A DNA stretch of 62,555 bases from Bacteroidales bacterium. GTDB taxonomy: Bacteria; Bacteroidota; Bacteroidia; Bacteroidales; UBA932. The stretch spans positions 1 to 62,555 of the forward strand of contig JAFZZW010000053.1 in assembly GCA_017615615.1 (NCBI GenBank), written 5' to 3'. Positions 25,779 through 34,324 of the stretch are shown in pieces; position 1 is the first letter of the stretch, and the number at the start of each line of letters is the position of its first letter. The notes under the pieces were generated by a model. It worked only from the letters and a program-made list of their open reading frames with translations. It had not been told where the DNA came from and ran no database searches. The position numbers and the translations under genes are program-made.

Positions 25779-28001
25779 TTATTGAGTCAAAGTTATCAGC
25801 TGACTGACAGGTGTTATGCTGAGATGGAGGTTGCCGTCGTCCTGTCCGGCCGAACAAATGATATATTTGTCGTTGCACACGAAGTGGGGATGAGGGTCCG
25901 GGTGGAGGTATGACGGCTGCGAGGCGGTGGCGATGGCCGGCAGGTGGGAATGGATGAACACCTGCTTGCCGGTCTGCCCGTTCAGGAAACTGACCTTCCA
26001 GCGACATCCCCTGTAATAGTCCGGAGAATTGTCGTCGTACGTCCAGTACTTCATGTCGCTCGAAGGATTGCAGTGGGTGGCCTGCGTCACGCCCGGATTG
26101 GTCCTCAGGACCAGGCGGTACTCGCCGGTGCGTATGTTGCGGACGTGAATTCCGGCGCTGCAGAAATACACGTGGTCTCCGTCGGCGGCCCATCCCTCAT
26201 GGGAGGCGTTGTTTTTCTCGGGATCGGGCGGGATAGTCTGCATCGATCCCTTCTTGACTAACTGCATCCTGCGGTAATAACCGTTTTCGTCATATCCGAC
26301 ACTTTGCGTAGTGCCGCTGCTGTCTTTCCACCCGCCGTCTATGGCGCAGAGCGCTTCGTCATCGTGCCTGGGATTGATCTGGCCGTGGGTGATGTTGGTG
26401 GTCTTGCTCCTGCCCCATTCATCCCACGCGCCTGTGTAGAGGTTCATCAGGCCCCAGTAGAACGTGTCGTCAATCCATGTGTCGATGAATACGCTCTGCC
26501 TGTCGGTAGTGAGAGTGACGTGGGAAAGCGGACGGTGCTGCGAGCGTCCTCCGTTGGTGGGAAGGAGGGCCTGCGGGAAGTCGTTCATGTATATTTCGTT
26601 TGCAGGATTGTCCAGGAGGTCGCGGCGGTAGAACTTGGCGGTACTCCCGTTCCATCTGCAGTAATAGAGCTTGTCGGTCTCGGGGTCGACGTACGGATAG
26701 CATCCGGCGTCGGCGTAGAAATTATAGATCTTTTTGTTCTTGAGGTCCAGGATCCTTGCGTTCTTGGCCGGATTGTGGTATTCCGGGGTGAACTCGTTGT
26801 CAGAGACCATGACGATGAGGAAGCGCTCGTCGTTGGTCATTTCGCATCCGGAGAAATAAACCGACTGCGAGTTGGCCCAATAGCCGCCGGAACTGCCGCT
26901 GCGGGGGAGGACGTCGCTGCGTACCAGATATGACGTGACCCCGGAATCGTCGATGACGCGCTTGAAGAAACCGCTGGACAGCAAGGCCTGCTCGTCCTGC
27001 GACGGACTTATGTAAGGAAGGGTTCCGAGGCTGGAAAAACAGCCGCGCTTGATAATTACGTCTCCCTTGCAGCTGATCGTGATGGGGGTGCTTGTGGCGG
27101 CATCCCTGGTCCTGGAACTGCCCGCAAAGGGAGTGATGGTAATCTTCATATTGTGGTAGGTCCCTGCCGGAAGCACGGCGTAAAGTGTACCGGGCTCGTA
27201 ATAGCCTCCTTCCTTGGTGGTCCAGCCTGTATTGACCGTGAGGCTTTTGGAACCGCCGGATACGATTTCAGCCGTGGGCTCGGCCACGGAGCAATCGACC
27301 TCGACCAGGCCGGCTAGGTCTTCATCGGCCGAGATGGTGATGGACTTGATGGTGGCGCTGCCGTCCACTCCGGCGGGAATGGTATACTTCATGAATCCGA
27401 AGACGCTTTTCAACTTGCCGTCCCCGGGACGCATCACCGAGATGTTGGCGTCTGTGGCGAAAGAGTTGGCATAATCGACATTCTGCGGATTGACTACCGC
27501 GAGGCTGGGTCCGGACAGGACGGCACGGCCGGAGGACGAACCCGCTTTGGTGTTGAACACTATCGTTCCGCCCTGGCCTATCGGATCGTAGCCCGCTCCG
27601 GTCGATTCATTGCCGGAAGAAGAAGAGACCGTCAATTCGCTGCTGTCGTTCTCTTGCGTCTTGCCGGACCACAGGATGAGCCGCACATCGGCCCCCTCGG
27701 AGACGGTGCCCGAGAAAGACCTGGTGCTGCCTGCATTTGTGGTGGTGGAAGTGAAGGTGTTCTTGACGCCCTTGGTGTCGAAGACATAGATGACTTTGTC
27801 TACGGCATTGGAACTCCAGCGGACCTGGGTGCCGTTGTAGACGAAAGTCTTTGTGGAGGCGTCCGGAGCCTCGGGAGTCTCGAAACCGACGGTAATCGTC
27901 ATCTCCCTGCCTTGCCCGGGAGTCAGGTCTTCCTTCTCAGATACGCATGAGAAGAGTGCCGGCACAAACAAGGAAATCCCTATCAACCAGTGCTTGTTCA
28001 T
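25779..28001 (-). CDS. Modular lipoprotein: F module plus PL22-like beta-propeller
   Basis: A 740-residue lipoprotein (Cys19 in VPALFSC). F module about 25-330: KTFVYNGTQVRWSS, VIYVFDTKGVKNTFTS, LAVVNPQNVDYANSFATDANISVMRPGD, TLYAVLPAGTYHNMKITITPFA, VIIKRGCFSSLGTLP. The PL22-like propeller runs about 345-740 with NITHGQINP, NASHEGWAADGDHVYF, QATHCNPSSDMKYWTYDDNSP and HPDPHPHFVCNDKYIIC. It matches the stand-alone protein at 10442-11779 over the propeller and the protein at 52411-54717 over its full length. First gene of the SusC/D operon, with a good -7 box upstream. Lyase activity is predicted, not shown. Confidence 0.75.
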   Translation of the reverse strand: MNKHWLIGISLFVPALFSCVSEKEDLTPGQGREMTITVGFETPEAPDASTKTFVYNGTQVRWSSNAVDKVIYVFDTKGVKNTFTSTTTNAGSTRSFSGTVSEGADVRLILWSGKTQENDSSELTVSSSSGNESTGAGYDPIGQGGTIVFNTKAGSSSGRAVLSGPSLAVVNPQNVDYANSFATDANISVMRPGDGKLKSVFGFMKYTIPAGVDGSATIKSITISADEDLAGLVEVDCSVAEPTAEIVSGGSKSLTVNTGWTTKEGGYYEPGTLYAVLPAGTYHNMKITITPFAGSSRTRDAATSTPITISCKGDVIIKRGCFSSLGTLPYISPSQDEQALLSSGFFKRVIDDSGVTSYLVRSDVLPRSGSSGGYWANSQSVYFSGCEMTNDERFLIVMVSDNEFTPEYHNPAKNARILDLKNKKIYNFYADAGCYPYVDPETDKLYYCRWNGSTAKFYRRDLLDNPANEIYMNDFPQALLPTNGGRSQHRPLSHVTLTTDRQSVFIDTWIDDTFYWGLMNLYTGAWDEWGRSKTTNITHGQINPRHDDEALCAIDGGWKDSSGTTQSVGYDENGYYRRMQLVKKGSMQTIPPDPEKNNASHEGWAADGDHVYFCSAGIHVRNIRTGEYRLVLRTNPGVTQATHCNPSSDMKYWTYDDNSPDYYRGCRWKVSFLNGQTGKQVFIHSHLPAIATASQPSYLHPDPHPHFVCNDKYIICSAGQDDGNLHLSITPVSQLITLTQ
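25788..25795 (-). promoter_or_regulatory. TAACTTTG box inside the 3' end of the PL22-like gene
   Basis: Exact TAnnTTTG match about 35 nt upstream of the small peptide gene, lying within the last codons of the preceding gene. It could be a secondary promoter for peptide, F-C, SusC and SusD, but it may be chance because it is also coding sequence. No -33 TTG. Confidence 0.25.
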
Positions 28002-28024
28002 ACGCTTTAGTGCTATTGGTCATT

Positions 28025-28032
28025 CAAATATA
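28025..28032 (-). promoter_or_regulatory. Candidate -7 box TATATTTG for the SusC/D utilisation operon
   Basis: Exact TAnnTTTG match 23 nt upstream of the ATG at 28001, in the 80 bp gap behind the GH36 gene. The likely main promoter for 28001 down to 14978. No clear -33 element. Confidence 0.5.
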
Positions 28033-28081
28033 GCAAATATGAAGCACGTGGTATGGAGTGGTATGAAAACGGGGTCGATTA

Positions 28082-30313
28082 TTATACCGCTTCCAGGAGG
28101 AACACCGCGCTGGTATCGGCCTCGCGGAAGACGGGATTGAAGCCTCCCCCGGAGAGGAAGGAGCCGGAGAATGTGCGGCCGTCGCCCCACCAGCAGCTGC
28201 CGTCCACATTCTGTTCGGTGACCCTGTATTTGAGTGCGGGATCCAGTCCCCGGAGGCGGAAGACATGCCCGCCGATGGAATGGTTCTGGAAGCGCAGGCA
28301 GTAGCAGAAGACGACGGCGCGGCGGCGGTCCGGCGACACGTACATCAGCGAATAGAAATCGCCCTCGTAAGGCGACGAGAGGCGGTAAAGGTCGCCGTTG
28401 AATACGAGGTCGCGGTAGCCTTTGTAGGACCGGATGCAGCGGTCGGCGAGCGCACGTTCCTCGTCCGTAAGGGTCTTGGGCTGAAGCTCCATGCCGAGCC
28501 TGCCGGAGGAGGCCACGTCGAAGCGGAACTTGAGCGGGGTGACGTTCCCCGTCTGGTGGTTGGGGACGGCCGAGACGTGGGAGCCCATGACGCACGGAGG
28601 ATAGACAAGCGACGTGCCCCACTGGATGCGGGTGCGGGAGATGGCGTCGGTGTTGTCGCTGGTCCAGACCTCGTTGAACCAGCGCATCGAGCCGTAATCC
28701 ACCCTGTTGCCGCCGGACGAGCAGCACTGGACTATGATGTCGGGGTACTTCTCGCGCATGCGGCGGCACACGTTGTACAGCCCCTGTACGTATTCGATGA
28801 AGAAGCGGTCCTGCTCATCGCCCAGGTACGGGCTGCCGAAGGACATGACGCGGCGGTTGCTGTCCCACTTGATGTAGTCGATGTCGGGAGACAGGGAGAC
28901 GGTACGGTCGAACACGCCGAAGACGAAGTCCTGTACGGCGGGATTGGTAAGGTCCAGCAGCCACTGGTTGCGGGACATGTAGATGTCGCGTCCGGGGCTC
29001 TGGACAATCCATTCGGGATGCGCCGCGGCGAGGTTGGAGTCGGGATTGACCATTTCCGGTTCAATCCATATTCCGAACTTGAGGCCCTTGGAATGGGCGT
29101 ATTTTGCCACGTAGTCGATGCCCTCGGGGATTTTGTCGGTGTTGACCTCCCAGTCGCCGAGGCCTGCCTTGTCGGAGTTGCGCGGATGCTCGAGGCCGAA
29201 CCAGCCGTCGTCCAGGACGAACATCTCCAGCCCCATCGAGGCGGCGTCGTCAATCATGCGGAGAAGCGTTTCGGTGGCGAAGGTGAAGTAGGCGCCCTCC
29301 CAGCTGTTGAGCAGCGTGGGATTGACCTGGCCGCCCTTCCAGACGCCGTATTTGCGTGCCCAGCGGTGCATGTTGCGGGACGCGCCGCCGGCGCCCTCGC
29401 CGCTCCAGGTGTAGATCATCTCGGGAGTGGTGAAGCTGTCGCCGGCCCTGAGGGGATACGCCGAGGCGAAGGGATTGATGCCGGAAACTATGTTGAGGCG
29501 GTCGCTCTGGTCGATCTCGAAGCTGATGCGGAAATTGCCGCTCCAGGCGAGGGCGCCGGCGATGGCCTCGCCGTCCGTTTCGCTGTAGGTGCCGCCCGGG
29601 GACAGCATGAACGAGGGATTGTTGCCCTGGGTGGCCTGGGTGCCGCGGCGCGTCTCTATGACCTTGGTGTCGTGGGTGAGTATGGTCTGGTCCATTTGCA
29701 TCTCGGTGGCCCATCCCCCGTAGAAGTGCGTGAGGAGGTATTTGCCGGCGGGAAGGTTGAGGGAGGCGGAAGCGGCGTTGCGGAGTTCGACAGCCTTCTT
29801 GCCGCAGTTGCGTATGACGGCGTGCATTAAGATTACGTCCTCGGGCACACAGGCGTCATATATCAAGTCCGCTTCCAGGGAGGTGACATAGTCTTTCAGA
29901 TGGACGGTCGTGGTGGTGATGCCGTCGCGGACCTGAACCTCGTGCGAAGTGTAGTAAAGCTCGGTGTTCTGGGAGCCGTCGGAGTACTTGACATGCAGGG
30001 CGTCAAGGCCGTTGAAGGTGCCCCCTGCGGTGGGATAAGTCGTGGGCGCGCTGAAATTGTGCTGGCCGCCGGCGTCGAACTCCATGAACTGGGCGGGGTC
30101 TCCGGCCGGGGCTCCGTAGTGGACGGTGCGCACCGTGCCCTTGGCATCTACCTGCAGCACCAGTTGCGTGCCAGAGGTTTCAACGTCTATCACGCGGGGC
30201 TGAACGGCTGGAATGTCGAAGGTCTGATGGGAGAACTTCTGGGGCCTTTTGCGGGCGTCGGCGGGGATGACGGCGACAAGGAGGGCCGCAAGCAGGAGGA
30301 GACGGAATTTCAT
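28082..30313 (-). CDS. GH36 alpha-galactosidase
   Basis: A 743-residue exported enzyme (signal peptide ending ADAR). N-terminal beta-supersandwich about 30-330, then a (beta/alpha)8 barrel: MFVLDDGWFG, GLKFGIWIEPEMV, DYIKWDSNR with nucleophile Asp484, and VQCCSSGGNRVDYG...WTSDNTDA with acid/base Asp near 553. These are the complete GH36 catalytic motifs. The family releases terminal alpha-1,6-galactose. The leader targets it to the periplasm, consistent with trimming imported oligosaccharides. It has its own promoter box at 30339-30346 and precedes the SusC/D operon on the same strand. Confidence 0.94.
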   Translation of the reverse strand: MKFRLLLLAALLVAVIPADARKRPQKFSHQTFDIPAVQPRVIDVETSGTQLVLQVDAKGTVRTVHYGAPAGDPAQFMEFDAGGQHNFSAPTTYPTAGGTFNGLDALHVKYSDGSQNTELYYTSHEVQVRDGITTTTVHLKDYVTSLEADLIYDACVPEDVILMHAVIRNCGKKAVELRNAASASLNLPAGKYLLTHFYGGWATEMQMDQTILTHDTKVIETRRGTQATQGNNPSFMLSPGGTYSETDGEAIAGALAWSGNFRISFEIDQSDRLNIVSGINPFASAYPLRAGDSFTTPEMIYTWSGEGAGGASRNMHRWARKYGVWKGGQVNPTLLNSWEGAYFTFATETLLRMIDDAASMGLEMFVLDDGWFGLEHPRNSDKAGLGDWEVNTDKIPEGIDYVAKYAHSKGLKFGIWIEPEMVNPDSNLAAAHPEWIVQSPGRDIYMSRNQWLLDLTNPAVQDFVFGVFDRTVSLSPDIDYIKWDSNRRVMSFGSPYLGDEQDRFFIEYVQGLYNVCRRMREKYPDIIVQCCSSGGNRVDYGSMRWFNEVWTSDNTDAISRTRIQWGTSLVYPPCVMGSHVSAVPNHQTGNVTPLKFRFDVASSGRLGMELQPKTLTDEERALADRCIRSYKGYRDLVFNGDLYRLSSPYEGDFYSLMYVSPDRRRAVVFCYCLRFQNHSIGGHVFRLRGLDPALKYRVTEQNVDGSCWWGDGRTFSGSFLSGGGFNPVFREADTSAVFLLEAV

Positions 30314-30338
30314 ATCGGTTACAGTTTTATCAGTTCCG

Positions 30339-30346
30339 CAAATATA
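30339..30346 (-). promoter_or_regulatory. Candidate -7 box TATATTTG for the GH36 gene
   Basis: Exact TAnnTTTG match 25 nt upstream of the ATG at 30313, divergent from the box at 30371-30378. Confidence 0.5.
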
Positions 30347-30370
30347 ATCAAATTCTTCCGCGGTTTTTTA

Positions 30371-30378
30371 TATCTTTG
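30371..30378 (+). promoter_or_regulatory. Candidate -7 box TATCTTTG for the alarmone/antiporter operon
   Basis: Exact TAnnTTTG match ending 5 nt before the ATG at 30384, so the six-gene transcript would be leaderless or nearly so. Confidence 0.5.
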
Positions 30379-30383
30379 CAAAC

Positions 30384-31478
30384 ATGAACGATATTCACGC
30401 GCAGGAACTGCTTGCGCAATACCATTCCCTGCTGCCTGCATTGGCACGGATAGAAGAGATTGTCCCCGCCAGGCTCACCGAAGCCTTCAAGGAGGCCGGC
30501 ATAATCGTCGCCGCCGTGGAACACCGCATCAAGACGGAGGAATCCCTCTCCGGCAAGCTCAGGCTCAAGGGCGGCAAGTACAAGGACATTTACGGCATAA
30601 CGGACCTGCTGGGCGTCCGCGTCATCACCTTCTACATCGACGACGTAGACAAAGTGGCCTCCATAGTGGACCGCCTGTTCGACATAGACTGGGACAATTC
30701 CATCGACAAGCGCAAGGCCCACGAAATCGACAGTTTCGGCTATCTGTCCCTGCATTACATCTGCAGCATTCCGCAGTCGCTGTATTCCGACCCGGAGCAT
30801 CCGGAGATTAACAGAATCCGCTTCGAGGTGCAGATGCGCACCGTCCTGCAGCACGCCTGGGCCAACATGAACCACGACACCGGCTACAAGAGCGGCGTGG
30901 AGATTCCCACCATCTACCTGCGCAACCTCAGCCGCCTCGCCGGCATGCTGGAACTTGTGGACGACGAGTTCAGCCGCATACGCCGCGAGCTGTCCGACTA
31001 CCGCCGCCAGGTGCAGAAGCTGGTCGCTTCCGGCAACCTCGGCGAAGTCCAGCTGGACGGCGACTCGTTCAAGAGCTACCTCTCCATCGGCCCGTTCGAC
31101 CGCCTGAGCCGCCGCATCGCATCCATCAACCAGGCGGAAATCCAGGAGGTCAACCTTTCCAATTTCCTCCCGCTTTTCAAGGCCATGGGATTCAAGACGC
31201 TCGGCGACATCGACGCGATGGTGAAGGAGTTTTCCGACGCCGCATACCAGATAGCCTGCTTCCAGATGAGCATAACGGACCTGGACATCCTGTCCTCCTC
31301 CGTCGCCCCGCAGAACCTCTGCACGGCATACATCCTCAGAAACGGCGGCGGGCGCACCGGCCTCAAGCTGATGCTCGACACCCTCAACGGCCCGTCGGAA
31401 AGCAACGAATTCATGGCGGACTACCTTATCGAACAGACAAAAGACCTTCCTTTCTTGAACAAGACCTATGGCAAATAA
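30384..31478 (+). CDS. RelA/SpoT-domain alarmone synthetase-like protein
   Basis: A 364-residue cytoplasmic protein with a stand-alone synthetase domain at about 40-200: RIKTEESLSGKLRLKGGKY, DIYGITDLLGVRVITFYIDDVDKV, HEIDSFGYLSLHYI and RFEVQMRTVLQHAWANM. These correspond to the pyrophosphate-donor and GTP/GDP-binding blocks of (p)ppGpp synthetases. There is no HD hydrolase, TGS or ACT domain; the remaining 160 residues are an unassigned helical extension. The hydrolase is instead the next gene, which overlaps by 11 bp. Roles range from stress alarmone production to a synthetase toxin. The long C-terminal part and operon context favour a regulatory role. Confidence 0.85.
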   Translation: MNDIHAQELLAQYHSLLPALARIEEIVPARLTEAFKEAGIIVAAVEHRIKTEESLSGKLRLKGGKYKDIYGITDLLGVRVITFYIDDVDKVASIVDRLFDIDWDNSIDKRKAHEIDSFGYLSLHYICSIPQSLYSDPEHPEINRIRFEVQMRTVLQHAWANMNHDTGYKSGVEIPTIYLRNLSRLAGMLELVDDEFSRIRRELSDYRRQVQKLVASGNLGEVQLDGDSFKSYLSIGPFDRLSRRIASINQAEIQEVNLSNFLPLFKAMGFKTLGDIDAMVKEFSDAAYQIACFQMSITDLDILSSSVAPQNLCTAYILRNGGGRTGLKLMLDTLNGPSESNEFMADYLIEQTKDLPFLNKTYGK

Positions 31479-32043
31479 ACCCCTGGACACCGAACTTCTC
31501 GACCGCGCGATAATCTTCGCGGTCAAGGCCCACGCCGGCACTGAGCGCCGCGGCAAGGGCTACCCGTACATCGTGCATCCGCTGGAGGCCGTGGAAATAG
31601 TGGCCACCATGACGTCCGACCAGGAGCTCCTGGCCGCCGCCGCCCTACACGACACCGTGGAAGATACGGACGTCACCGTGGAGCAGCTCCGCGCCGAGTT
31701 CGGCGACCGCATCGCATCCCTGGTCGCCGAGGAAAGCGACGTGATGCCGGAAGGCGTGTCCGAGGAAGACAGCTGGCACGGCCGCAAGCAGGCGGCGATA
31801 GACCGCCTGTCGCGCGCCAGCAGGGACGCCAAGATGGTGGCCCTCGGCGACAAGCTGTCCAACATGCGCACCATAGCACGCGACTATTCAGTAATGGGCG
31901 ACGCCCTCTGGAACATCTTCCACGCCAAGGACCCGAAGGACCACGAGTGGCACTACCGCGGCCTTGCCGACGCCCTCCGCGAGCTGGACGGGACCTTTGC
32001 GTTCCGGGAATTCGAAAGACTTATAAATCAGGTATTTGCATAA
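31468..32043 (+). CDS. HD-domain small alarmone hydrolase (SAH/MESH1-like)
   Basis: A 191-residue protein with the SpoT-type HD signature: HAGTERRGKGYPYIVHPLEAVEIV, AAALHDTVEDTDVTVEQLRAEFG (HD and the ED pair), and KMVALGDKLSNMRTIARDY. The size fits small alarmone hydrolases, which remove the 3' pyrophosphate from (p)ppGpp with Mn2+. The start lies inside the synthetase gene (11 bp overlap), so synthesis and hydrolysis, usually on one Rel chain, are split over two coupled genes. The last base of its stop is the first of the next ATG (TAATG). Confidence 0.88.
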   Translation: MANKPLDTELLDRAIIFAVKAHAGTERRGKGYPYIVHPLEAVEIVATMTSDQELLAAAALHDTVEDTDVTVEQLRAEFGDRIASLVAEESDVMPEGVSEEDSWHGRKQAAIDRLSRASRDAKMVALGDKLSNMRTIARDYSVMGDALWNIFHAKDPKDHEWHYRGLADALRELDGTFAFREFERLINQVFA

Positions 32044-32873
32044 TGGAAGCGATTAAAATTTCACTCGACGATTACGTCCTTTCCGGAGGCGGTTTCAACG
32101 GAGAAAGCTACGACCTCAAAGGCGACCCGTCCGTAATGCTGAAACTCTATTTCCCCGGCAAGATCCAGCAGCCGCTGGACGAGATGAATCTTGCCCGGAA
32201 GGTCTACGAGATGGGCATCCCCACCCCCGAACCCGGCGAATATGTGGTGACGGAAGACGGCCGTTACGGCATCCGTTTCAAGCGCATCCTGGGCAAGAAG
32301 TCCTATTCCCGCGCCACCGGTGACGAGCCGGAGAAAGTGAGGCAGTTCGCCGCGGAATTCGCTCAGATGTGCAAGCAGCTGCATGCCACGCATGTGGACA
32401 CCGCCGTCTTCGAGAACGTCAAGGACCGCTATTTCCGCCTGCTTGGGGAGAATCCTTTCTTCACCCCGGAGCAGAAGGACAAACTGGGCCGGTTCATAGC
32501 GGACACCCCCGACGAAGACACCGCCATCCACGGCGACCTCCAGTACAGCAACGCCATCTTCGTCGGCGACAAGCGCTATTTCATCGACCTCGGCGATTTC
32601 TGCTGGGGCAACCACCTGTTCGACGTCGGAATGGTCTATCTGTGCTGCTGCCTGAGCGGCGAGGACTTCATCCAGGAGACCTTCCACATGCCCAAACCTG
32701 TCGCAATCAAGTTCTGGGAAAACTTCGTTCCCGTTTACTTCGGGACGGACGTTCCTCTTAAGGAAGTCAACGAACTCATACGTCCGTTCGCCGGTCTCAA
32801 GACACTCATAGTCGAGCGCGACACCAAGTGCCCCATGCCGGAATTCCGCGCAGCGCTGGCCTCCGTCCTATGA
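32043..32873 (+). CDS. Aminoglycoside phosphotransferase-like kinase (TIGR02172-like)
   Basis: A 276-residue protein with the APH/choline-kinase fold. The Brenner motif AIHGDLQYSNAIF gives the catalytic Asp and Asn, and YFIDLGDFCWG supplies the metal-binding acidic residues. The N-terminus MEAIKISLDDYVLSGGGFNGESYDL...VMLKLYFPGK is the nucleotide-binding lobe. It resembles a family I know as TIGR02172, of unknown substrate; calling it an antibiotic-resistance gene would be unjustified. The frame can be read upstream into the hydrolase, but the ATG at 32043 fits the coupled TAATG junction. Overlaps the antiporter start by 4 bp. Confidence 0.75.
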   Translation: MEAIKISLDDYVLSGGGFNGESYDLKGDPSVMLKLYFPGKIQQPLDEMNLARKVYEMGIPTPEPGEYVVTEDGRYGIRFKRILGKKSYSRATGDEPEKVRQFAAEFAQMCKQLHATHVDTAVFENVKDRYFRLLGENPFFTPEQKDKLGRFIADTPDEDTAIHGDLQYSNAIFVGDKRYFIDLGDFCWGNHLFDVGMVYLCCCLSGEDFIQETFHMPKPVAIKFWENFVPVYFGTDVPLKEVNELIRPFAGLKTLIVERDTKCPMPEFRAALASVL

Positions 32874-34324
32874 TGTCCGAAAACCTGCTTCTGCTTGCTT
32901 CCCTGCTGGTTTTTGTGGCCATTCTGGTCACCAAGGTCGGCAGCAAGCTCGGAGCGCCTTCCCTGCTGTTCTTCCTGCTCCTGGGCATGGCGGTAGGGAC
33001 GGACGGACTGGGATTCCACTTTGAAGACTACGGACTGGCGGAGTCGATAGGCCACTTCGCCATGACCATAATCCTGTTCTCCGCCGGCATGGAAACGTCC
33101 CTTGCTGAGACCAAACCCGTTTTCCGTCAGGGCGTCCTGCTGTCCACTGTGGGCGTACTGATAACCGTCGTGCTGACGGGAGTGTTCATCAAGCTGGTCC
33201 CCGGAGAGATTGCCGGCGACCGCATGATGGCCTGTTTCCTGCTTGCGGCGGTCATGGGCTCCACGGACTCCGCATCCGTGTTCTCCGTGCTGCGCGAGAA
33301 GAAACTTCGCCTGCGCGAGAACCTCGGCCCACTGGTGGAACTTGAATCCGGAAGCAACGACCCCATAGCCTACATGCTGACCATCACCATAGTCAGCTAT
33401 ATCGCAGGAGAGAATGTCCACTTCGGCAGCGGGTGGGGAATGGTGCTCTCCGGCATCCTGGTGCTCCTGCTGCAGATCGTGGTGGGCCTCGCGTTGGGAT
33501 TCGCCCTCGGTTATGCCACCAAATGGCTGCTTGACAAAGTCCATTTCCCCGGATTCGCCCTTACTTCCATATTGATTCTGAGCATAGGGTTCTTTACCAA
33601 CGGTCTCGCAACGCTCCTGCACGGAAACGGCCTCCTGGCCATCTACGTTGCGGCCATCATAATCGGCAACAAGGCCAACCTCAAACAGAAGAAGGAAATC
33701 CAGCACTTCTACGACGGCCTCACCTGGCTGATGCAGCTGGTCATGTTCCTCATCCTGGGCCTGCTGGCGCGGCCCTCGCAGATGCTTCCCGTGCTGCTGC
33801 CCGCCGTCCTCATAGGCGCATTCATGCTGCTCGTGGCACGCCCCGCCAGCGTGTTCCTTTGCCTTCTGCCGTTCCGCAAGATGTCCTTCCGCGCCAAGAC
33901 CTTCATCTCCTGGGTGGGCCTCAAGGGCGCCGGTCCCATACTTTTCGCCCTCTGCCCGGTCGTGGCCGGCCTGGAAGGCGCATCGGACATGTTCAACATC
34001 GTTTTCATCATCACGCTGTTCTCGCTGCTTATCCAGGGCGGTTCCCTCGGGCGTACGGCCAAGTGGCTCAAGCTCAGCTACGAGGAGGAGCCCAAGGCGG
34101 AGACCTTCGGAATGGAGGTCCCGGAAGAGATGGGCATGATGCGCGACCACGTCGTCACCGAGGAAGACCTTGCCGAAGGATCCACCCTTCGCGACATGCA
34201 CCTGCCTCACGGCATCCGCGTGATGATGGTACGCCGCGAGGAGCGTTTCCTGGTACCGCACGGCAGCATGCGGCTCGAGCCCGGCGACCACCTCGTCATA
34301 ATCATCGGAGAATCAGATGACTAA
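32870..34324 (+). CDS. K+/H+ antiporter, CPA1 NhaP2/CvrA type, with C-terminal RCK-C domain
   Basis: A 484-residue membrane protein. About twelve hydrophobic helices cover residues 5-390 with family blocks LLFFLLLGMAVG, ILFSAGMETS, MGSTDSASVFSVL and ELESGSNDPIAYML. The C-terminus, about 415-484, is a TrkA-C/RCK-C ligand-binding domain ending RLEPGDHLVIIIGESDD. The family exports K+ or Na+ in exchange for protons and is often gated by nucleotides through the RCK domain. Placed between alarmone enzymes and a phosphatase, it is a candidate output of the operon's signalling. Starts at 32870 and 32873 are equally possible; the stop overlaps the next gene by 8 bp. Confidence 0.88.
   Translation: MMSENLLLLASLLVFVAILVTKVGSKLGAPSLLFFLLLGMAVGTDGLGFHFEDYGLAESIGHFAMTIILFSAGMETSLAETKPVFRQGVLLSTVGVLITVVLTGVFIKLVPGEIAGDRMMACFLLAAVMGSTDSASVFSVLREKKLRLRENLGPLVELESGSNDPIAYMLTITIVSYIAGENVHFGSGWGMVLSGILVLLLQIVVGLALGFALGYATKWLLDKVHFPGFALTSILILSIGFFTNGLATLLHGNGLLAIYVAAIIIGNKANLKQKKEIQHFYDGLTWLMQLVMFLILGLLARPSQMLPVLLPAVLIGAFMLLVARPASVFLCLLPFRKMSFRAKTFISWVGLKGAGPILFALCPVVAGLEGASDMFNIVFIITLFSLLIQGGSLGRTAKWLKLSYEEEPKAETFGMEVPEEMGMMRDHVVTEEDLAEGSTLRDMHLPHGIRVMMVRREERFLVPHGSMRLEPGDHLVIIIGESDD

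Noticed and set aside
30384-32043. Synthetase/hydrolase pair as a simple toxic alarmone synthetase toxin-antitoxin module
   Set aside because: The synthetase has a long C-terminal part, and both genes are fused by overlaps into a six-gene operon with transport and signalling functions; a toxin role is possible but not the better reading.
32043-32873. Aminoglycoside resistance gene
   Set aside because: The fold is shared by many kinases; operon context and lack of any resistance neighbours do not support it.
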